A model generated the notes under the pieces. It saw only the letters and a list, made by a program, of their open reading frames with translations, was not told the origin of the DNA and did not search any database. From Lysinibacter cavernae (GTDB lineage: Bacteria > Actinomycetota > Actinomycetes > Actinomycetales > Microbacteriaceae), in NCBI RefSeq assembly GCF_011758565.1, contig NZ_JAAMOX010000002.1, forward strand, positions 124,001 to 188,000: 64,000 bases of DNA, read 5' to 3'. Positions within the stretch are counted from its first letter, which is position 1; each line of letters starts with the position of its first letter. A program made the position numbers and the translations under genes. This document shows positions 36,060-46,886 of the stretch, one piece after another.

Positions 36060-36647
36060 TTACTTAGCTGCGCCAGCGAGCTCGAGAGCATCGGCAATGC
36101 GAGAGGAGACCTCGTCGACCGTTCCGATGCCGTCAACCCGCACAACAAGCTTGCGAGCGTCATACGTCTCGATGAGCGGAGCCGTCTGCTCCTTGTAGAT
36201 CTCTTGACGGTGTCGGATGACGTCTTCGGTGTCGTCGGCGCGCCCCTGCTCCTGCGCACGCTTCAACAGGCGATCTACGACCACGTCTGTGTCTGCCTCA
36301 AGCAGGACAACCGCGTCGAGGCGGTCACCCGTCGTTGACAGAATGCGATCCAACTCAACAACCTGGTCCGTCGTACGGGGATAACCATCCAACAAGAAGC
36401 CGTCTGTTGCGTCGTCCCAGGTCAGACGATCCGCCACAATGGCGTTGGTCAGCGAGTCGGGAACAAAGCTGCCGCTATCGACGATGGACTTGATTTGAAG
36501 CCCAAGCTCGGTCTCCTCCTTGATGTTCGCACGGAAGATATCTCCGGTCGAAATCGCGGGGACACCGAGGCGCTCGGCCAAAATGGCGGCCTGAGTACCC
36601 TTTCCGGCTCCGGGAGGTCCAACAATCAAAAGGCGGCTAGTCGACAT
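36060..36647 (-). CDS. adk: Adenylate kinase
   Basis: The 195-residue enzyme has the P-loop VGPPGAGKGTQA and DGYPRTTDQ. Its LID is the short form (GRADDTEDVIRHR) without the long zinc-binding insert, usual for actinobacteria. It overlaps the secY stop by one base. Confidence 0.97.
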   Translation of the reverse strand: MSTSRLLIVGPPGAGKGTQAAILAERLGVPAISTGDIFRANIKEETELGLQIKSIVDSGSFVPDSLTNAIVADRLTWDDATDGFLLDGYPRTTDQVVELDRILSTTGDRLDAVVLLEADTDVVVDRLLKRAQEQGRADDTEDVIRHRQEIYKEQTAPLIETYDARKLVVRVDGIGTVDEVSSRIADALELAGAAK

Positions 36648-37969
36648 TATTTGAGCAATCCCTCGTAGTGGCGCTGCTGAAGCTGCGCGTCGATTTGTTT
36701 CACCGTCTCAAGTCCTACACCAACGATGATGAGGATCGAGGCGCCACCGAACGGGAAGTTCTGGTTTGCCTGTACCAAGGCGAGCGCGATCAACGGAATA
36801 AGAGCAACAAAACCAAGGTACAGCGATCCTGGGAACGTAATGCGCGTCAGGACGTAGTCGAGGTACTCGGCGGTTGGACGACCAGCACGGATACCGGGGA
36901 TGAACCCGCCGTACTTCTTCATGTTCTCGGCAACTTCTTCTGGGTTGAACGTAATCGCAACGTAGAAGAAGGTGAATCCAACGATGAGTAAGAAGTAGAG
37001 CAGCATGTAGAGAGGCTGATCTCCGCCGGTGAGGTTGTTCGAGACCCAAACCACCCAGGGGGCGGGATCTTCACCAGGCTTGGCCTGGTTGAACTGTGCG
37101 ATCAGTGCGGGCAGGTACAACAGCGATGAGGCAAAAATAACGGGCACAACGCCGGCCATGTTGACCTTGATGGGGATGTACGTGTTATTGCCACCGTAGG
37201 TGCGTCGTCCAACGACGCGCTTGGCATATTGAACCGGAATTCGTCGCTGCGACTGCTCGACGAACACTACGAGGCCGATGATCACGATACCGACTGCGAT
37301 CACAAGCAGGAAGATGTCGAAGCCCTTTGCCTCCTGGATAGCCCAGAGGGAGCTTGGGAACTGAGCGGCGATCGAGGTGAAGATCAGCAGCGACATACCG
37401 TTACCAACACCGCGCTCGGTGATGAGCTCACCCATCCACATGATGAGACCGGTTCCGGCGGTCATGGTGATTACCATGAGCAGCACGGCGTACCAAGCGT
37501 TGTTGGTCAGCAAGTTCGTGCACTCTGCGGCGGTGTTCGTTCCGAACAGCAGACCGCTACGTGCGACCGTAATGAGGGTGGTCGACTGGAGAACAGCAAG
37601 CGCAATGGTGAGGTAGCGCGTGTACTGTGTGAGGCGGCCTTGACCGGCTTGGCCTTCCTTGTGCAGCGCCTCGAAGTGAGGGATTACGACCCTGAGGAGC
37701 TGGGTGATAATCGACGCCGTAATATACGGCATGATTCCCAGCGCAAAGATTGAGAGTTGGAGGAGAGCGCCACCGCTGAACAGGTTAACCAGTTCGTAGA
37801 GGCCAGAGGTGCTCTGGTTTTGGGCGAGACACGCTTGCACGTTGCCAAAGTCGACAAAGGGAGCGGGCACGAAGGAACCCAAACGGAAGATCGCAACGAT
37901 TCCAAGTGTGAAACCGATCTTGCGACGCAAGTCTGGTGTCCGAAAAATTCGGCCTATGGCGCTGAACAA
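36647..37969 (-). CDS. secY: Preprotein translocase subunit SecY
   Basis: The 440-residue membrane channel shows ten expected transmembrane segments. Its signature segments include FALGIMPYITASII and the SecA/ribosome-contacting loop QSQRRIPVQYAKR. It is upstream of adk and map. The 182-base gap before it holds a large hairpin (38072-38137). Confidence 0.97.
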   Translation of the reverse strand: MFSAIGRIFRTPDLRRKIGFTLGIVAIFRLGSFVPAPFVDFGNVQACLAQNQSTSGLYELVNLFSGGALLQLSIFALGIMPYITASIITQLLRVVIPHFEALHKEGQAGQGRLTQYTRYLTIALAVLQSTTLITVARSGLLFGTNTAAECTNLLTNNAWYAVLLMVITMTAGTGLIMWMGELITERGVGNGMSLLIFTSIAAQFPSSLWAIQEAKGFDIFLLVIAVGIVIIGLVVFVEQSQRRIPVQYAKRVVGRRTYGGNNTYIPIKVNMAGVVPVIFASSLLYLPALIAQFNQAKPGEDPAPWVVWVSNNLTGGDQPLYMLLYFLLIVGFTFFYVAITFNPEEVAENMKKYGGFIPGIRAGRPTAEYLDYVLTRITFPGSLYLGFVALIPLIALALVQANQNFPFGGASILIIVGVGLETVKQIDAQLQQRHYEGLLK

Positions 37970-38071
37970 AAAAGCCTCCTGCTTTTAGTGACCGTGTCCC
38001 CCGACATGATGTGAGGTATACCGGCTAGTGGGCGTTCGCACTGTGCTAAACGAACTAGCGGTGTTTAGCGA

Positions 38072-38137
38072 CGCGATACCCAACACTTACGTGTATTCAA
38101 GTGTCAAGACAACAGAATACACCGGTTGGGTATCGCG
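38072..38137. terminator. Nested hairpin between rplO and secY
   Basis: Outer arms CGCGATACCCAAC (38072-38084) and GTTGGGTATCGCG (38125-38137) are a perfect 13-bp match. Inside, GTGTATTC (38091-38098) pairs perfectly with GAATACAC (38115-38122). It may terminate or attenuate the spc transcript before secY-adk-map. Confidence 0.5.
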
Positions 38138-38151
38138 CCACACAAACGGTT

Positions 38152-38766
38152 TTAGTTTACGGAACCGCCGGCCGCGACAATCTTCTGCTCGGCAGAGCTG
38201 GAGACCTTGTCTACAGCAACTGTGAGCTTGACCGAAATGTCGCCGTCGCCAAGAACCTTGACACGCTCGTTCTTGCGAACAGCGCCCTTAGCAACGAGAT
38301 CGCCAATGGTAACCTCACCACCCTTGGGGTAGAGTTCCGCGAGCTTGTTCAGGTTAACAACCTGGTACTCAACACGGAACGGGTTCTTGAAGCCGCGCAG
38401 CTTTGGGGTGCGCATGTGCAGAGGCATCTGCCCACCCTCGAAGCCAACGCGTACCTGGTAGCGAGCCTTCGTACCCTTGGTACCACGACCAGCGGTCTTA
38501 CCCTTCGAGCCTTCACCACGACCAACACGCGTGCGTGCGGTCTTGGCTCCGGGAGCTGGACGAAGGTGGTGAACCTTCAGGACCTGCTCGCGCTTCTCGG
38601 CGGGCTCAGCCTTCTTGGCAGCAGCCTTGGTAGCTGGCTTTGCAGCCGACTTGGTCTCAGCCTTGTCAGCCTCAACCTTCTTTGCTGGGGCCTTCTTTGC
38701 AGGAGCCTTCTTGACCTCTGCCTTCACTGCACCCTTGGTTTCGACGTCTTTGGTTTCGTCAGCCAT
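38152..38766 (-). CDS. rplO: 50S ribosomal protein L15
   Basis: The L15 core starts near residue 62 ([32 protein letters not shown]) and is normal to the end. Before it lies an extra 60-residue Lys/Ala-rich segment with repeats such as [12 protein letters not shown]. The start ATG is fixed by overlap with rpmD. It is followed by the large hairpin and secY. Confidence 0.96.
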   Translation of the reverse strand: MADETKDVETKGAVKAEVKKAPAKKAPAKKVEADKAETKSAAKPATKAAAKKAEPAEKREQVLKVHHLRPAPGAKTARTRVGRGEGSKGKTAGRGTKGTKARYQVRVGFEGGQMPLHMRTPKLRGFKNPFRVEYQVVNLNKLAELYPKGGEVTIGDLVAKGAVRKNERVKVLGDGDISVKLTVAVDKVSSSAEQKIVAAGGSVN

Positions 38767-38948
38767 TAGTCGATCTCCTCAACCTTGACCAGGTGAGCAA
38801 CAGTCTTTACGTAGCCACGGTTCACCTTGTTGTCCTCGCGGATGGTCGTCTGACCAATCTTGCGAAGACCAAGGCTGCGAAGCGTGTCGCGCTGGTTCTG
38901 CTTCTCACTAATTTTCGACTTGATCTGCGTAATCTTGAGCTGAGCCAT
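38766..38948 (-). CDS. rpmD: 50S ribosomal protein L30
   Basis: The 60-residue protein reads [19 protein letters not shown] and ends in the conserved [11 protein letters not shown]. It overlaps rpsE and rplO by one base each. Confidence 0.97.
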   Translation of the reverse strand: MAQLKITQIKSKISEKQNQRDTLRSLGLRKIGQTTIREDNKVNRGYVKTVAHLVKVEEID

Positions 38949-39679
38949 TACGCACCTGCCTTTGCTGCCGCAGCTTCAGCTGCAGCCTCTGCTTCAGCGA
39001 GCACGAGACGGGCCGGTGCGACCTGGTCGAAGTCAAGACCACGACGGGCTGCAACTGCGCGAGGCTCTTCGAGCTGCTTCAGTGCGGTCACCGTTGCGTG
39101 CACGATGTTGATGGTGTTTGACGAACCCAGCGACTTGCTGAGTACGTCGTGGATGCCTGCACACTCGAGCACGGCACGAACCGGTCCACCGGCGATAACA
39201 CCGGTACCAGCTGCTGCCGGACGAAGCAGGACAACGCCGGCTGCGGCCTCACCCTGTACGGGGTGCGGGATGGTCTTGCGGACGCGGGGAACGCGGAAGA
39301 AGTTCTTCTTCGCTTCCTCAACACCCTTGGAAATAGCGAGAGGAACTTCCTTCGCCTTTCCGTAGCCAACACCAACGGTGCCGTTACCGTCTCCAACAAC
39401 CACGAGGGCGGTGAAGCTGAAACGACGTCCACCCTTCACAACCTTCGAAACACGGTTGATGGTAACGACGCGCTCCAGGAACTGGCTCTTGTCGTTGTCG
39501 CGGCTACCACGGTCTCCGCGGTTCGGGTTGCGCTCACGACTTCCGCGGCGTGCCTCACGAGGCTCGTTGCGGTTGTCCTGAGCAGTTGCTTCTGCGGGGG
39601 CCTCAGTCGCCTGAGCCGCAGTTGCCTCGGTGGTCGCAGCTTCTGCAGACACCTCTTGCTCCTTCGTTTCGTTGCTCAC
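38948..39679 (-). CDS. rpsE: 30S ribosomal protein S5
   Basis: The S5 core (about residues 65-225) has [23 protein letters not shown] in family form and [20 protein letters not shown]. It has a 60-residue N-terminal extension, first Glu/Ala/Thr-rich then Arg/Asn/Gly-rich. It overlaps rplR by four bases. Confidence 0.97.
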   Translation of the reverse strand: MSNETKEQEVSAEAATTEATAAQATEAPAEATAQDNRNEPREARRGSRERNPNRGDRGSRDNDKSQFLERVVTINRVSKVVKGGRRFSFTALVVVGDGNGTVGVGYGKAKEVPLAISKGVEEAKKNFFRVPRVRKTIPHPVQGEAAAGVVLLRPAAAGTGVIAGGPVRAVLECAGIHDVLSKSLGSSNTINIVHATVTALKQLEEPRAVAARRGLDFDQVAPARLVLAEAEAAAEAAAAKAGA

Positions 39680-40047
39680 AGCTTCAGTCCAGCCTCTCGA
39701 GCGCCATCGGCGATTGCAGCTACGCGACCCGCGTACTTGCTTCCGCCACGGTCAAATACAACGGCCTCAATACCGGCCAGCTTTGCGCGCTCGGCAACCA
39801 GTTCGCCAACCTTGCGCGACTTGGCGGTCTTGTCACCGTCAAACGTGCGAAGGTCTGCTTCCATGGTCGATGCCGAGGCCAGGGTGTGACCCTGTGCGTC
39901 ATCTACAACCTGAACGAACACGTGACGTGCCGAACGGGTGACTACGAGGCGGGGGCGTACAGCCGTACCCTCGATCTTCTTGCGAAGACGAGTGTGGCGG
40001 CGGGCGCGTGCCGCGGTGCGGCTCTTGCCACTCTTAACAACGGCCAT
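39676..40047 (-). CDS. rplR: 50S ribosomal protein L18
   Basis: The 123-residue 5S rRNA-binding protein has [20 protein letters not shown] and [24 protein letters not shown]. It lies two bases after rplF. Confidence 0.97.
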   Translation of the reverse strand: MAVVKSGKSRTAARARRHTRLRKKIEGTAVRPRLVVTRSARHVFVQVVDDAQGHTLASASTMEADLRTFDGDKTAKSRKVGELVAERAKLAGIEAVVFDRGGSKYAGRVAAIADGAREAGLKL

Positions 40048-40049
40048 GG

Positions 40050-40586
40050 TTACTTACCAGCCTTTCCAGCCTTGCGGCGAACAACTTCTCCCGCGTAACG
40101 CACGCCCTTACCCTTATAGGGCTCTGGCTTGCGAATCTTGCGGATGTTTGCAGCTGCCTCACCGACAGCCTGCTTGTCGATTCCGCGCACAGTGAGCTTG
40201 TTGTTGCCCTCCACCTCAAAGGTGATGCCTGCCGGCGGCTCGATAATGACGGGGTGTGAGAATCCGAGTGCGAACTCGACTCCAGAACCCTTTGCCTGAA
40301 CGCGGTAACCAGTTCCAACGACCTCAAGGCCCTTGGAGTAACCCTCGGTAACGCCGATGATCTGGTTGTCGATCAGTGTGCGGGTAAGTCCGTGCAGCGA
40401 ACGCGATTCGCGCTCGTCGTTGGGACGGCTAACCAGAACCTGGCCATCTTCGACTACAACCTGAATCGGCTGTGAGACGTTGAGCTTCAGCTCGCCCTTT
40501 GGACCCTTAACGGTTACATCCTGGCCGCTTACCGTAACGGTAACGCCGGCGGGGATGCTAATAGGAAGTCTTCCAATACGTGACAT
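40050..40586 (-). CDS. rplF: 50S ribosomal protein L6
   Basis: The 178-residue protein begins [15 protein letters not shown] and has the C-terminal rRNA-binding segment [14 protein letters not shown]. It is six bases from rpsH. Confidence 0.98.
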   Translation of the reverse strand: MSRIGRLPISIPAGVTVTVSGQDVTVKGPKGELKLNVSQPIQVVVEDGQVLVSRPNDERESRSLHGLTRTLIDNQIIGVTEGYSKGLEVVGTGYRVQAKGSGVEFALGFSHPVIIEPPAGITFEVEGNNKLTVRGIDKQAVGEAAANIRKIRKPEPYKGKGVRYAGEVVRRKAGKAGK

Positions 40587-40592
40587 AAGTGA

Positions 40593-40991
40593 CTACCACA
40601 CGTAAGCGAGGACTTCCCCGCCTACACCCTTCTTCTCAGCCTGACGGTCTGTCAGAAGACCGGAGGAGGTGGACAGGATTGCAATGCCAAGACCACCGAG
40701 AACGGTGGGAATTTCTGTCGACTTTGCGTATACGCGGAGACCGGGCTTTGAAACCCGCTTGATTCCGACGATGGAGCGCTCACGGCTAGGGCCGTACTTG
40801 AGCGTGAGGGTGAGTGTGGTGCCTACGCGGGCGTCCTCAACCGTCCAGTCCGCGATGTAACCCTCTTTTTTGAGGATGTCCGCGATGTGTGACTTCAGCT
40901 TGCTGCCGGGCAGCTTCACCTGGTCGTGGTACGCCGAGTTGGCGTTGCGCAGTCTGGTCAGCAGGTCTGCGACCGGATCTGTCATTGTCAT
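40593..40991 (-). CDS. rpsH: 30S ribosomal protein S8
   Basis: The 132-residue protein starts [17 protein letters not shown] and ends [10 protein letters not shown] in the usual S8 form. The rpsN gene often found just upstream is absent; the 185-base gap to rplE holds two hairpins instead. Confidence 0.97.
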   Translation of the reverse strand: MTMTDPVADLLTRLRNANSAYHDQVKLPGSKLKSHIADILKKEGYIADWTVEDARVGTTLTLTLKYGPSRERSIVGIKRVSKPGLRVYAKSTEIPTVLGGLGIAILSTSSGLLTDRQAEKKGVGGEVLAYVW

Positions 40992-41075
40992 GAGTGTGTC
41001 TTCTTTCTCGCCTGGTTTCCTCAGCCGTTACACAACGGAGGACCTGTGGTGGTTGATGTGTTATTTAGTTATTGG

Positions 41076-41117
41076 AGATGGGGTGATCAAACGCGCGTGC
41101 GAAAGACCACCCCATCT
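41076..41117. terminator. Hairpin upstream of rpsH
   Basis: AGATGGGGTG (41076-41085) pairs perfectly with CACCCCATCT (41108-41117) across a 22-base loop. It lies in the rplE-rpsH gap beside a second hairpin. Confidence 0.45.
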
Positions 41118-41129
41118 ACCTTAGTTGCT

Positions 41130-41169
41130 GGTTGCCAACTTGCCGTACACTCTTGGCAAATTGGCAACC
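41130..41169. terminator. Long hairpin downstream of rplE
   Basis: Arms GGTTGCCAACTTGCC (41130-41144) and GGCAAATTGGCAACC (41155-41169) match at 14 of 15 positions around a 10-base loop. It is seven bases past the rplE stop, so it could terminate or protect the S10-rplE transcript. Confidence 0.5.
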
Positions 41170-41176
41170 TGCAGAA

Positions 41177-41761
41177 CTACTTTTCTGAGCGGAAGGGGAA
41201 CCCGAGCGCCTTCAACAGCGCGCGACCCTCGTCGTCAGACTGTGCGGTGGTCACGACGGTGATGTCGAATCCACGTACACGGTCGATCTTGTCCTGATCG
41301 ATTTCGTGGAACACACTCTGCTCGGTCAGACCGAACGTGTAGTTTCCATTTCCGTCGAACTGGCGGTCACTCAGACCACGGAAGTCACGGATACGGGGAA
41401 GAGCCAGCGACAGCAAGCGGTCGAGGAACTCCCAGGCACGGTCACCACGAAGGGTAACGTGTGCACCAATGGCCTGGCCTTCGCGCAGCTTGAACTGTGC
41501 GATCGACTTGCGGGCCTTCGTAACCATGGGCTTCTGACCCGTGATCTTGGTGAGGTCGGCGATGGCACCGTCGATGACCTTGCCATCGCGCGCTGCTTCA
41601 CCTACACCAGTGTTGACAACGATCTTCACGAGCCCAGGAACCTGGTTGACGTTGGTGTAACCCAAGTCAGCAGTGAGCTGTGCGACGATCTCGTTCTTGT
41701 ACTTCTGCTTCAGGCGCGGCTGGATTTTGCCAGCGGGCGCGGCAGCCTCAGTTGCAGTCAT
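41177..41761 (-). CDS. rplE: 50S ribosomal protein L5
   Basis: The 194-residue protein has [19 protein letters not shown] and the C-terminal [25 protein letters not shown]. An extra dozen residues precede the core. It overlaps rplX by one base. Confidence 0.98.
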   Translation of the reverse strand: MTATEAAAPAGKIQPRLKQKYKNEIVAQLTADLGYTNVNQVPGLVKIVVNTGVGEAARDGKVIDGAIADLTKITGQKPMVTKARKSIAQFKLREGQAIGAHVTLRGDRAWEFLDRLLSLALPRIRDFRGLSDRQFDGNGNYTFGLTEQSVFHEIDQDKIDRVRGFDITVVTTAQSDDEGRALLKALGFPFRSEK

Positions 41762-42120
41762 TAGAGGTCCTTACCTGACTTCTTTGCGTAGCGAACACGA
41801 ACCGTCTTGGTGACGCCGTCTTTCTCTACTTCTTCGACACGGTAGCCAACGCGAGTAGGCTTCTTCGACTTCGGGTCGATCAGGGCAACGTTTGACACGT
41901 GGATCGGGGCCTCGTGAGTTTCGATGCCACCCTCCTTCGTGCCGCGGTTGCTCTGGCTGACGCGAACGTGCTTGGTGACGTAGTTGACGCCCTCAACGAT
42001 GACGCGGTTCTTCTCGGTGAGAACCTCGATCACACGACCCTGCTTGCCGCGGTATCCACCACGGCTCTGCTTGGCTCCGCTGATGACCTCAACAAGGTCG
42101 CCCTTTTTGATGTTTGCCAT
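41761..42120 (-). CDS. rplX: 50S ribosomal protein L24
   Basis: The 119-residue protein carries the KOW motif ([21 protein letters not shown] region) and [12 protein letters not shown]. It is two bases from rplN. Confidence 0.97.
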   Translation of the reverse strand: MANIKKGDLVEVISGAKQSRGGYRGKQGRVIEVLTEKNRVIVEGVNYVTKHVRVSQSNRGTKEGGIETHEAPIHVSNVALIDPKSKKPTRVGYRVEEVEKDGVTKTVRVRYAKKSGKDL

Positions 42121-42122
42121 GA

Positions 42123-42491
42123 TTAGATAACCTCCGGTGCCAACGAGACGATCTTCATGAACTTCTTGTCACGAAGTTCGCGGCCAACCGGTCCGAAGAT
42201 GCGGGTACCACGTGGGTCGCCCTCAGTCTTCAGGATGACGGCAGCGTTCTCGTCGAACTTGATGTAAGAGCCGTCTGCGCGACGGGTCTCTTTCTTCGTG
42301 CGAACGATGACAGCTTTGACGATGTCACCCTTCTTGACGTTTCCACCGGGGATTGCATCCTTGACGGTTGCAACGATGGTGTCACCCAATCCTGCGTAAC
42401 GACGACCCGAGCCGCCGAGAACGCGGATGGTAAGCAGTTCCTTGGCGCCGGTGTTGTCGGCAACCTTGACTCTGGATTCCTGTTGAATCAC
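42123..42491 (-). CDS. rplN: 50S ribosomal protein L14
   Basis: The 122-residue protein begins [18 protein letters not shown] and contains [14 protein letters not shown] and [13 protein letters not shown]. Length is the family standard. Confidence 0.98.
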   Translation of the reverse strand: MIQQESRVKVADNTGAKELLTIRVLGGSGRRYAGLGDTIVATVKDAIPGGNVKKGDIVKAVIVRTKKETRRADGSYIKFDENAAVILKTEGDPRGTRIFGPVGRELRDKKFMKIVSLAPEVI

Positions 42492-42522
42492 TTCTTACTC
42501 CTTCTTAAGTAAACCCGGAGGC

Positions 42523-42840
42523 TTACTTAGCCTTCTCGAGGATCTCGACCAGGCGCCAGCGCTTGGTGGCGCTCGTGGGTCGGGTCTCATTGATGAGCAC
42601 GAGGTCGCCAACACCAGCGGTGTTGTTCTCGTCGTGCGCCTTCACCTTGGATGTGCGACGGATGACCTTGCCGTAGAGGGGGTGCTTTACGCGGTCCTCA
42701 ACCTCTACAACGATGGTCTTGTCCATCTTGTCGCTGGTGACGATTCCACGGCGAGCCTTGCGGTAACCGCGTGCGGCCTCGTCGCGAACATCGTGTGCGG
42801 CCGACTCGTGGCCGTCGGTCTTTGCTTCGACCTTTGCCAT
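42523..42840 (-). CDS. rpsQ: 30S ribosomal protein S17
   Basis: The S17 core (about residues 28-105) has [19 protein letters not shown] and [18 protein letters not shown]. About 27 extra hydrophilic residues precede it. It is two bases from rpmC. Confidence 0.97.
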   Translation of the reverse strand: MAKVEAKTDGHESAAHDVRDEAARGYRKARRGIVTSDKMDKTIVVEVEDRVKHPLYGKVIRRTSKVKAHDENNTAGVGDLVLINETRPTSATKRWRLVEILEKAK

Positions 42841-42842
42841 GA

Positions 42843-43172
42843 CTAGGCCTCCTTCGTTTCTGCAGCGTCAGCAGCCGGAGCGGCATCAGCCTTCTTGGTC
42901 TTCTTAGCCGCAGCCTTCTTCGCTGCCGCAGGGGCCTCGAGAGGAGCAGGCGTGGCACGAATTCCGAGCTCACGCTCACGAATAACCGTGTAAATGCGAG
43001 CAATGTCGCGCTTTACCTGGCGTACGCGGCCGTGGCTTTCCAGCTGGCCGGTGGCCGACTGGAAACGCAGGTTGAAGAGTTCGCCCTTTGCTTTGCGAAG
43101 CTCTTCGACGAGGCGCTCATCCTCGAATGTGTCGAGCTCAGCGGGGCTCAGTTCTTTAGATCCGATAGCCAT
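42843..43172 (-). CDS. rpmC: 50S ribosomal protein L29
   Basis: The L29 core (residues 1 to about 75) has [21 protein letters not shown] and [21 protein letters not shown] 35-residue Ala/Lys-rich tail, ending acidic, makes it longer than the usual 60-80 residues. It overlaps rplP by one base. Confidence 0.96.
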   Translation of the reverse strand: MAIGSKELSPAELDTFEDERLVEELRKAKGELFNLRFQSATGQLESHGRVRQVKRDIARIYTVIRERELGIRATPAPLEAPAAAKKAAAKKTKKADAAPAADAAETKEA

Positions 43173-43591
43173 TACGCGTCACCCTCCTCTCGCTTGATAA
43201 TGCGGGCCTTGAGCGGAAGCTTGTGAATTGCACGGGTAAGTGCCTCACGAGCCAGTTCTTCGCTCACACCGGCGACCTCGAAGAGGACGCGACCCGGCTT
43301 GACGTTTGCAACCCACCACTCCGGTGAACCCTTACCGGAACCCATGCGGGTTTCCGCAGGCTTCTTGGTCAGAGGGCGGTCAGGGTAGATGTTGATCCAT
43401 ACCTTTCCACCACGCTTGATGTGACGCGTCATGGCGATACGAGCGGACTCGATCTGACGGTTCGTCACGTAAGCGGGCGTGAGGGCCTGGATGCCGTACT
43501 CACCGAAGCTCACTTTGGTGCCACCCTTTGCCTGGCCACTACGACCGGGGTGGTGCTGCTTGCGGTACTTGACTCGACGTGGAATCAGCAT
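43172..43591 (-). CDS. rplP: 50S ribosomal protein L16
   Basis: The 139-residue protein has [19 protein letters not shown] and [14 protein letters not shown], both signatures of L16. It lies three bases from rpsC. Confidence 0.98.
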   Translation of the reverse strand: MLIPRRVKYRKQHHPGRSGQAKGGTKVSFGEYGIQALTPAYVTNRQIESARIAMTRHIKRGGKVWINIYPDRPLTKKPAETRMGSGKGSPEWWVANVKPGRVLFEVAGVSEELAREALTRAIHKLPLKARIIKREEGDA

Positions 43592-43594
43592 GCT

Positions 43595-44362
43595 TTACTT
43601 CTCCGCTCCTGCTGCAACCGGTGCCTCTACCTGCGCGTTGTTGTTACGCGGCGCACGACGGCGGTCACCGCGCTCGGGGCGAGACGACTTCTGGGCCGCC
43701 TGCTCGCGAGCGAGTTCCTTGTTGGTGATGTCACCCTTGTAGATCCAGACCTTCACACCGATGCGGCCGAAGGTGGTGCGAGCCTCGTAGAAGCCGTAGT
43801 CGATGTTCGCGCGAAGGGTGTGCAGTGGCACGCGACCCTCACGGTAGAACTCTGAACGGCTCATCTCGGCGCCGCCCAAACGTCCCGATACCTGGATGCG
43901 AACACCCTTTACCGTTGACGTGCGCTGTGCGCCCTGGAGTGCCTTACGCATTGCGCGGCGGAAAGCCACACGTGCGGAAAGCTGCTCTGCGATACCCTGC
44001 GCAACCAGCTGAGCATCAGCCTCGGGGTTCTTAACCTCGAGGATGTTGAGCTGAATCTGCTTGCCGGTGAGCTTCTCGAGGTCAGCGCGAATACGCTCAG
44101 CCTCTGCTCCACGACGACCGATAACGATTCCGGGGCGTGCAGTGTGGATGTCCACGCGTACACGGTCACGGGTGCGCTCGATCTCGATACGGGAAACTCC
44201 CGCACGGTCAAGGGTGTTTGCAAGCAGCTGACGGATCTTGATGTCTTCTGCTACATAATCTGCGTAACGCTGACCCGGCTTGGTGCTGTCAGAGAACCAA
44301 CGCGACACGTGGTCGGTGGTGATTCCCAGACGGAAGCCATAGGGGTTTACTTTCTGGCCCAT
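43595..44362 (-). CDS. rpsC: 30S ribosomal protein S3
   Basis: The 255-residue protein has the start [15 protein letters not shown], the KH domain with [15 protein letters not shown], and [20 protein letters not shown]-terminal tail of about 40 residues is Arg/Asn/Ala-rich. It overlaps rplV by one base. Confidence 0.98.
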   Translation of the reverse strand: MGQKVNPYGFRLGITTDHVSRWFSDSTKPGQRYADYVAEDIKIRQLLANTLDRAGVSRIEIERTRDRVRVDIHTARPGIVIGRRGAEAERIRADLEKLTGKQIQLNILEVKNPEADAQLVAQGIAEQLSARVAFRRAMRKALQGAQRTSTVKGVRIQVSGRLGGAEMSRSEFYREGRVPLHTLRANIDYGFYEARTTFGRIGVKVWIYKGDITNKELAREQAAQKSSRPERGDRRRAPRNNNAQVEAPVAAGAEK

Positions 44363-44745
44363 TAGTTGGCTCCCTTCTTACCGGCCACGGCCTCATCAGG
44401 CGTCGAAAGGACGACCGTGATGTGGCTGGTGCGCTTGTTGATACGGAACGCGCGACCCTGTGCACGAGGGCGGAAACGCTTGAGGGTTGCACCCTCATCA
44501 ACGTATGCCTTCGAGACGTACAGGTCTTGCTCGTCCAGGTAGCTGTTCGTAGCGTCAGCCTTCACTCGAGCGTTCGCGATTGCCGAAGCAACCAACTTGA
44601 ACACTGGCTCGCTCGCACTCTGAGGTGCGAACTTGAGGATAGCCAGGGCTTCCTCTGCCTGCTTGCCGCGGATCAGGTTAACGACGCGGCGAGCCTTCAT
44701 GGGGGTTACGCGGATGTGACGAACGCGTGCGATCGACTCAACCAT
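44362..44745 (-). CDS. rplV: 50S ribosomal protein L22
   Basis: The 127-residue protein has [20 protein letters not shown] and the tunnel-loop segment [19 protein letters not shown]. It is normal in length. Confidence 0.98.
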   Translation of the reverse strand: MVESIARVRHIRVTPMKARRVVNLIRGKQAEEALAILKFAPQSASEPVFKLVASAIANARVKADATNSYLDEQDLYVSKAYVDEGATLKRFRPRAQGRAFRINKRTSHITVVLSTPDEAVAGKKGAN

Positions 44746-44770
44746 TCTCTCTCCTCCTTCACGTCGCCGC

Positions 44771-45052
44771 TTAGCGGCGACGGCCCTTCTTGTCGTCCTT
44801 CACGTGTCCACGGAAGGTGCGGGTGGGGGCAAACTCTCCGAGCTTGTGCCCGACCATGGTCTCGGTAACAAACACGGGGATGTGCTTGCGACCGTCGTGT
44901 ACTGCGATGGTGTGACCCAGCATTGCTGGGATAATCATCGAGCGACGTGACCAGGTCTTGATTACGTTCTTTGTGTCGGCCTCGTTCTGTGCAACAACCT
45001 TGCTGAGCAGGTGGTTGTCAACGAAGGGGCCCTTCTTAAGACTGCGTGGCAT
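44771..45052 (-). CDS. rpsS: 30S ribosomal protein S19
   Basis: The 93-residue protein begins [16 protein letters not shown] and contains [17 protein letters not shown]. It is 15 bases from rplB. Confidence 0.98.
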   Translation of the reverse strand: MPRSLKKGPFVDNHLLSKVVAQNEADTKNVIKTWSRRSMIIPAMLGHTIAVHDGRKHIPVFVTETMVGHKLGEFAPTRTFRGHVKDDKKGRRR

Positions 45053-45067
45053 CTTCTAAAACTCCTA

Positions 45068-45904
45068 CTAGCGCTTCTTGCCGACGGTACGGCGACGAAC
45101 AATGAGCTTGTCGCTTTCCTTGTTCGGACGACGGGTGCGGCCTTCCTTCTGGCCCCACGGGCTGACCGGGTGACGGCCACCAGAGGTCTTACCCTCACCA
45201 CCACCGTGTGGGTGGTCAACAGGGTTCATGGCAACACCACGAACGGTCGGACGAACGCCCTTCCAGCGCATACGTCCGGCCTTACCCCAGTTGATGTTGG
45301 ACTGCTCGGCGTTGCCGACCTCTCCAACAGTGGCGCGGCAGCGCGCGTCAACGTTGCGGATTTCACCCGATGGCAGACGAAGCTGCGCGTAAGGGCCATC
45401 CTTAGCAACGAGACGAACCGAAACGCCAGCGCTACGAGCCATCTTGGCGCCTCCGCCCGGCTTCAGCTCGATGGCGTGGATAACCGTACCAGTCGGGATG
45501 TTGCGCAGCGGCAGGTTGTTGCCTGGCTTGATGTCGGCGTTGGGTCCCGACTCCACAATGTCGCCCTGTGAGAGCTTGTTGGGAGCGATGATGTAACGCT
45601 TGGTTCCGTCCACAAAGTGGAGCAGAGCGATACGCGCCGTGCGGTTGGGGTCGTACTCGATGTGAGCTACCTTGGCGTTCACGCCGTCTTTGTCGTTACG
45701 ACGGAAGTCGATAACGCGGTACTGGCGCTTGTGGCCACCACCAATGTGACGGGTCGTGATACGACCGGAGCTGTTACGGCCACCAGTCTTAGGCAGCGGG
45801 CGGAGAAGTGACTTCTCTGGAGTCGAGCGCGTGATTTCTGCGAAATCTGCAACGCTCGAACCGCGACGACCAGGAGTCGTGGGCTTGTACTTGCGAATAG
45901 CCAT
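45068..45904 (-). CDS. rplB: 50S ribosomal protein L2
   Basis: The 278-residue protein has [19 protein letters not shown] and the peptidyl-transferase-centre region [16 protein letters not shown] with the conserved His. Length is standard. Confidence 0.98.
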   Translation of the reverse strand: MAIRKYKPTTPGRRGSSVADFAEITRSTPEKSLLRPLPKTGGRNSSGRITTRHIGGGHKRQYRVIDFRRNDKDGVNAKVAHIEYDPNRTARIALLHFVDGTKRYIIAPNKLSQGDIVESGPNADIKPGNNLPLRNIPTGTVIHAIELKPGGGAKMARSAGVSVRLVAKDGPYAQLRLPSGEIRNVDARCRATVGEVGNAEQSNINWGKAGRMRWKGVRPTVRGVAMNPVDHPHGGGEGKTSGGRHPVSPWGQKEGRTRRPNKESDKLIVRRRTVGKKR

Positions 45905-45930
45905 TTGTATATTCCTCTTGACTTCCTGGT

Positions 45931-46230
45931 CTAGCTAACGACCGTGAAGATGTCGATAGAGCCAGACTTGAGCGTGACAATGGCACGCTTGGTGTCTTTG
46001 CGCTTGCCGAGACCGAACTTGGTACGACGCGTCTTCCCCTTGCGGTTCAACGTGTTGATCGACGCAACCTTGACATCGAAGATCTTCTCGATAGCGAGCT
46101 TGATTTCGGTCTTGTTGGAGTCGGGAGCCACCTCGAAGGTGTACTGGCCGTTCGTGTCGATCAGCGTGTAGCTCTTCTCAGAGACCACCGGCGCGATGAT
46201 GACATCGTGTGGGTTCTTGTTCAGGCTCAT
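45931..46230 (-). CDS. rplW: 50S ribosomal protein L23
   Basis: The 99-residue protein has [27 protein letters not shown] and the basic loop [17 protein letters not shown] at the tunnel exit. It overlaps rplD by four bases. Confidence 0.97.
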   Translation of the reverse strand: MSLNKNPHDVIIAPVVSEKSYTLIDTNGQYTFEVAPDSNKTEIKLAIEKIFDVKVASINTLNRKGKTRRTKFGLGKRKDTKRAIVTLKSGSIDIFTVVS

Positions 46231-46883
46231 GCCGAAACCTCTTTCTTAGCGTCCTTCGCCGTAACGAACTCGTCGAACGCTGCCTTCGTGAAGACGAGGT
46301 CGTCACTCACGAGGACGTCGTACGCGTTCAGCTGGTCCCAGCTGATCACGTGCAGGTCTTCGATGTTACGAACGCTCTTCAGCGTGGCGTCGTCGCTGCG
46401 GTCAAGAACCATCAGCACACGGCGTCCGGGAGCAACAGTCGACAGGAGCGCAACAGCGGTCTTTGTCGAAGGTGCGTCGGCGAGGCCGATTGACTCGACA
46501 ACGTGAACACGTCCGCCGCGTGCGCGGTCAGACAGCGAGCCACGGAGTGCAGCAGCAATCATTTTCTTAGGGGTACGCTGCGAGTAATCGCGAGGCGTTG
46601 GCCCGTGGACAATTCCACCACCGGTCATGTGAGGCGCACGGATCGAGCCCTGACGAGCGCGGCCGGTTCCCTTCTGCTTGAACGGCTTGCGTCCAGCACC
46701 AGAAACTTCACCACGATTCTTCGTCTTGTGCGTTCCCTGACGCGCAGCTGCGAGCTGAGCGGTGACAACCTGGTGGATGAGCGGAATGTTGGTCTCAACG
46801 TCGAAGATCGAAGCTGGCAGCTCTACGGTGCCGGCTTTCTTTCCCTTTGCGTCAAGAACATCAAGCGTGGTTGCGGTAGCCAT
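46227..46883 (-). CDS. rplD: 50S ribosomal protein L4
   Basis: The 218-residue protein has the tunnel-lining loop with [19 protein letters not shown] and [15 protein letters not shown]. It lies three bases from rplC. No extra leader-binding features can be judged from sequence. Confidence 0.98.
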   Translation of the reverse strand: MATATTLDVLDAKGKKAGTVELPASIFDVETNIPLIHQVVTAQLAAARQGTHKTKNRGEVSGAGRKPFKQKGTGRARQGSIRAPHMTGGGIVHGPTPRDYSQRTPKKMIAAALRGSLSDRARGGRVHVVESIGLADAPSTKTAVALLSTVAPGRRVLMVLDRSDDATLKSVRNIEDLHVISWDQLNAYDVLVSDDLVFTKAAFDEFVTAKDAKKEVSA

Positions 46884-46886
46884 GAA

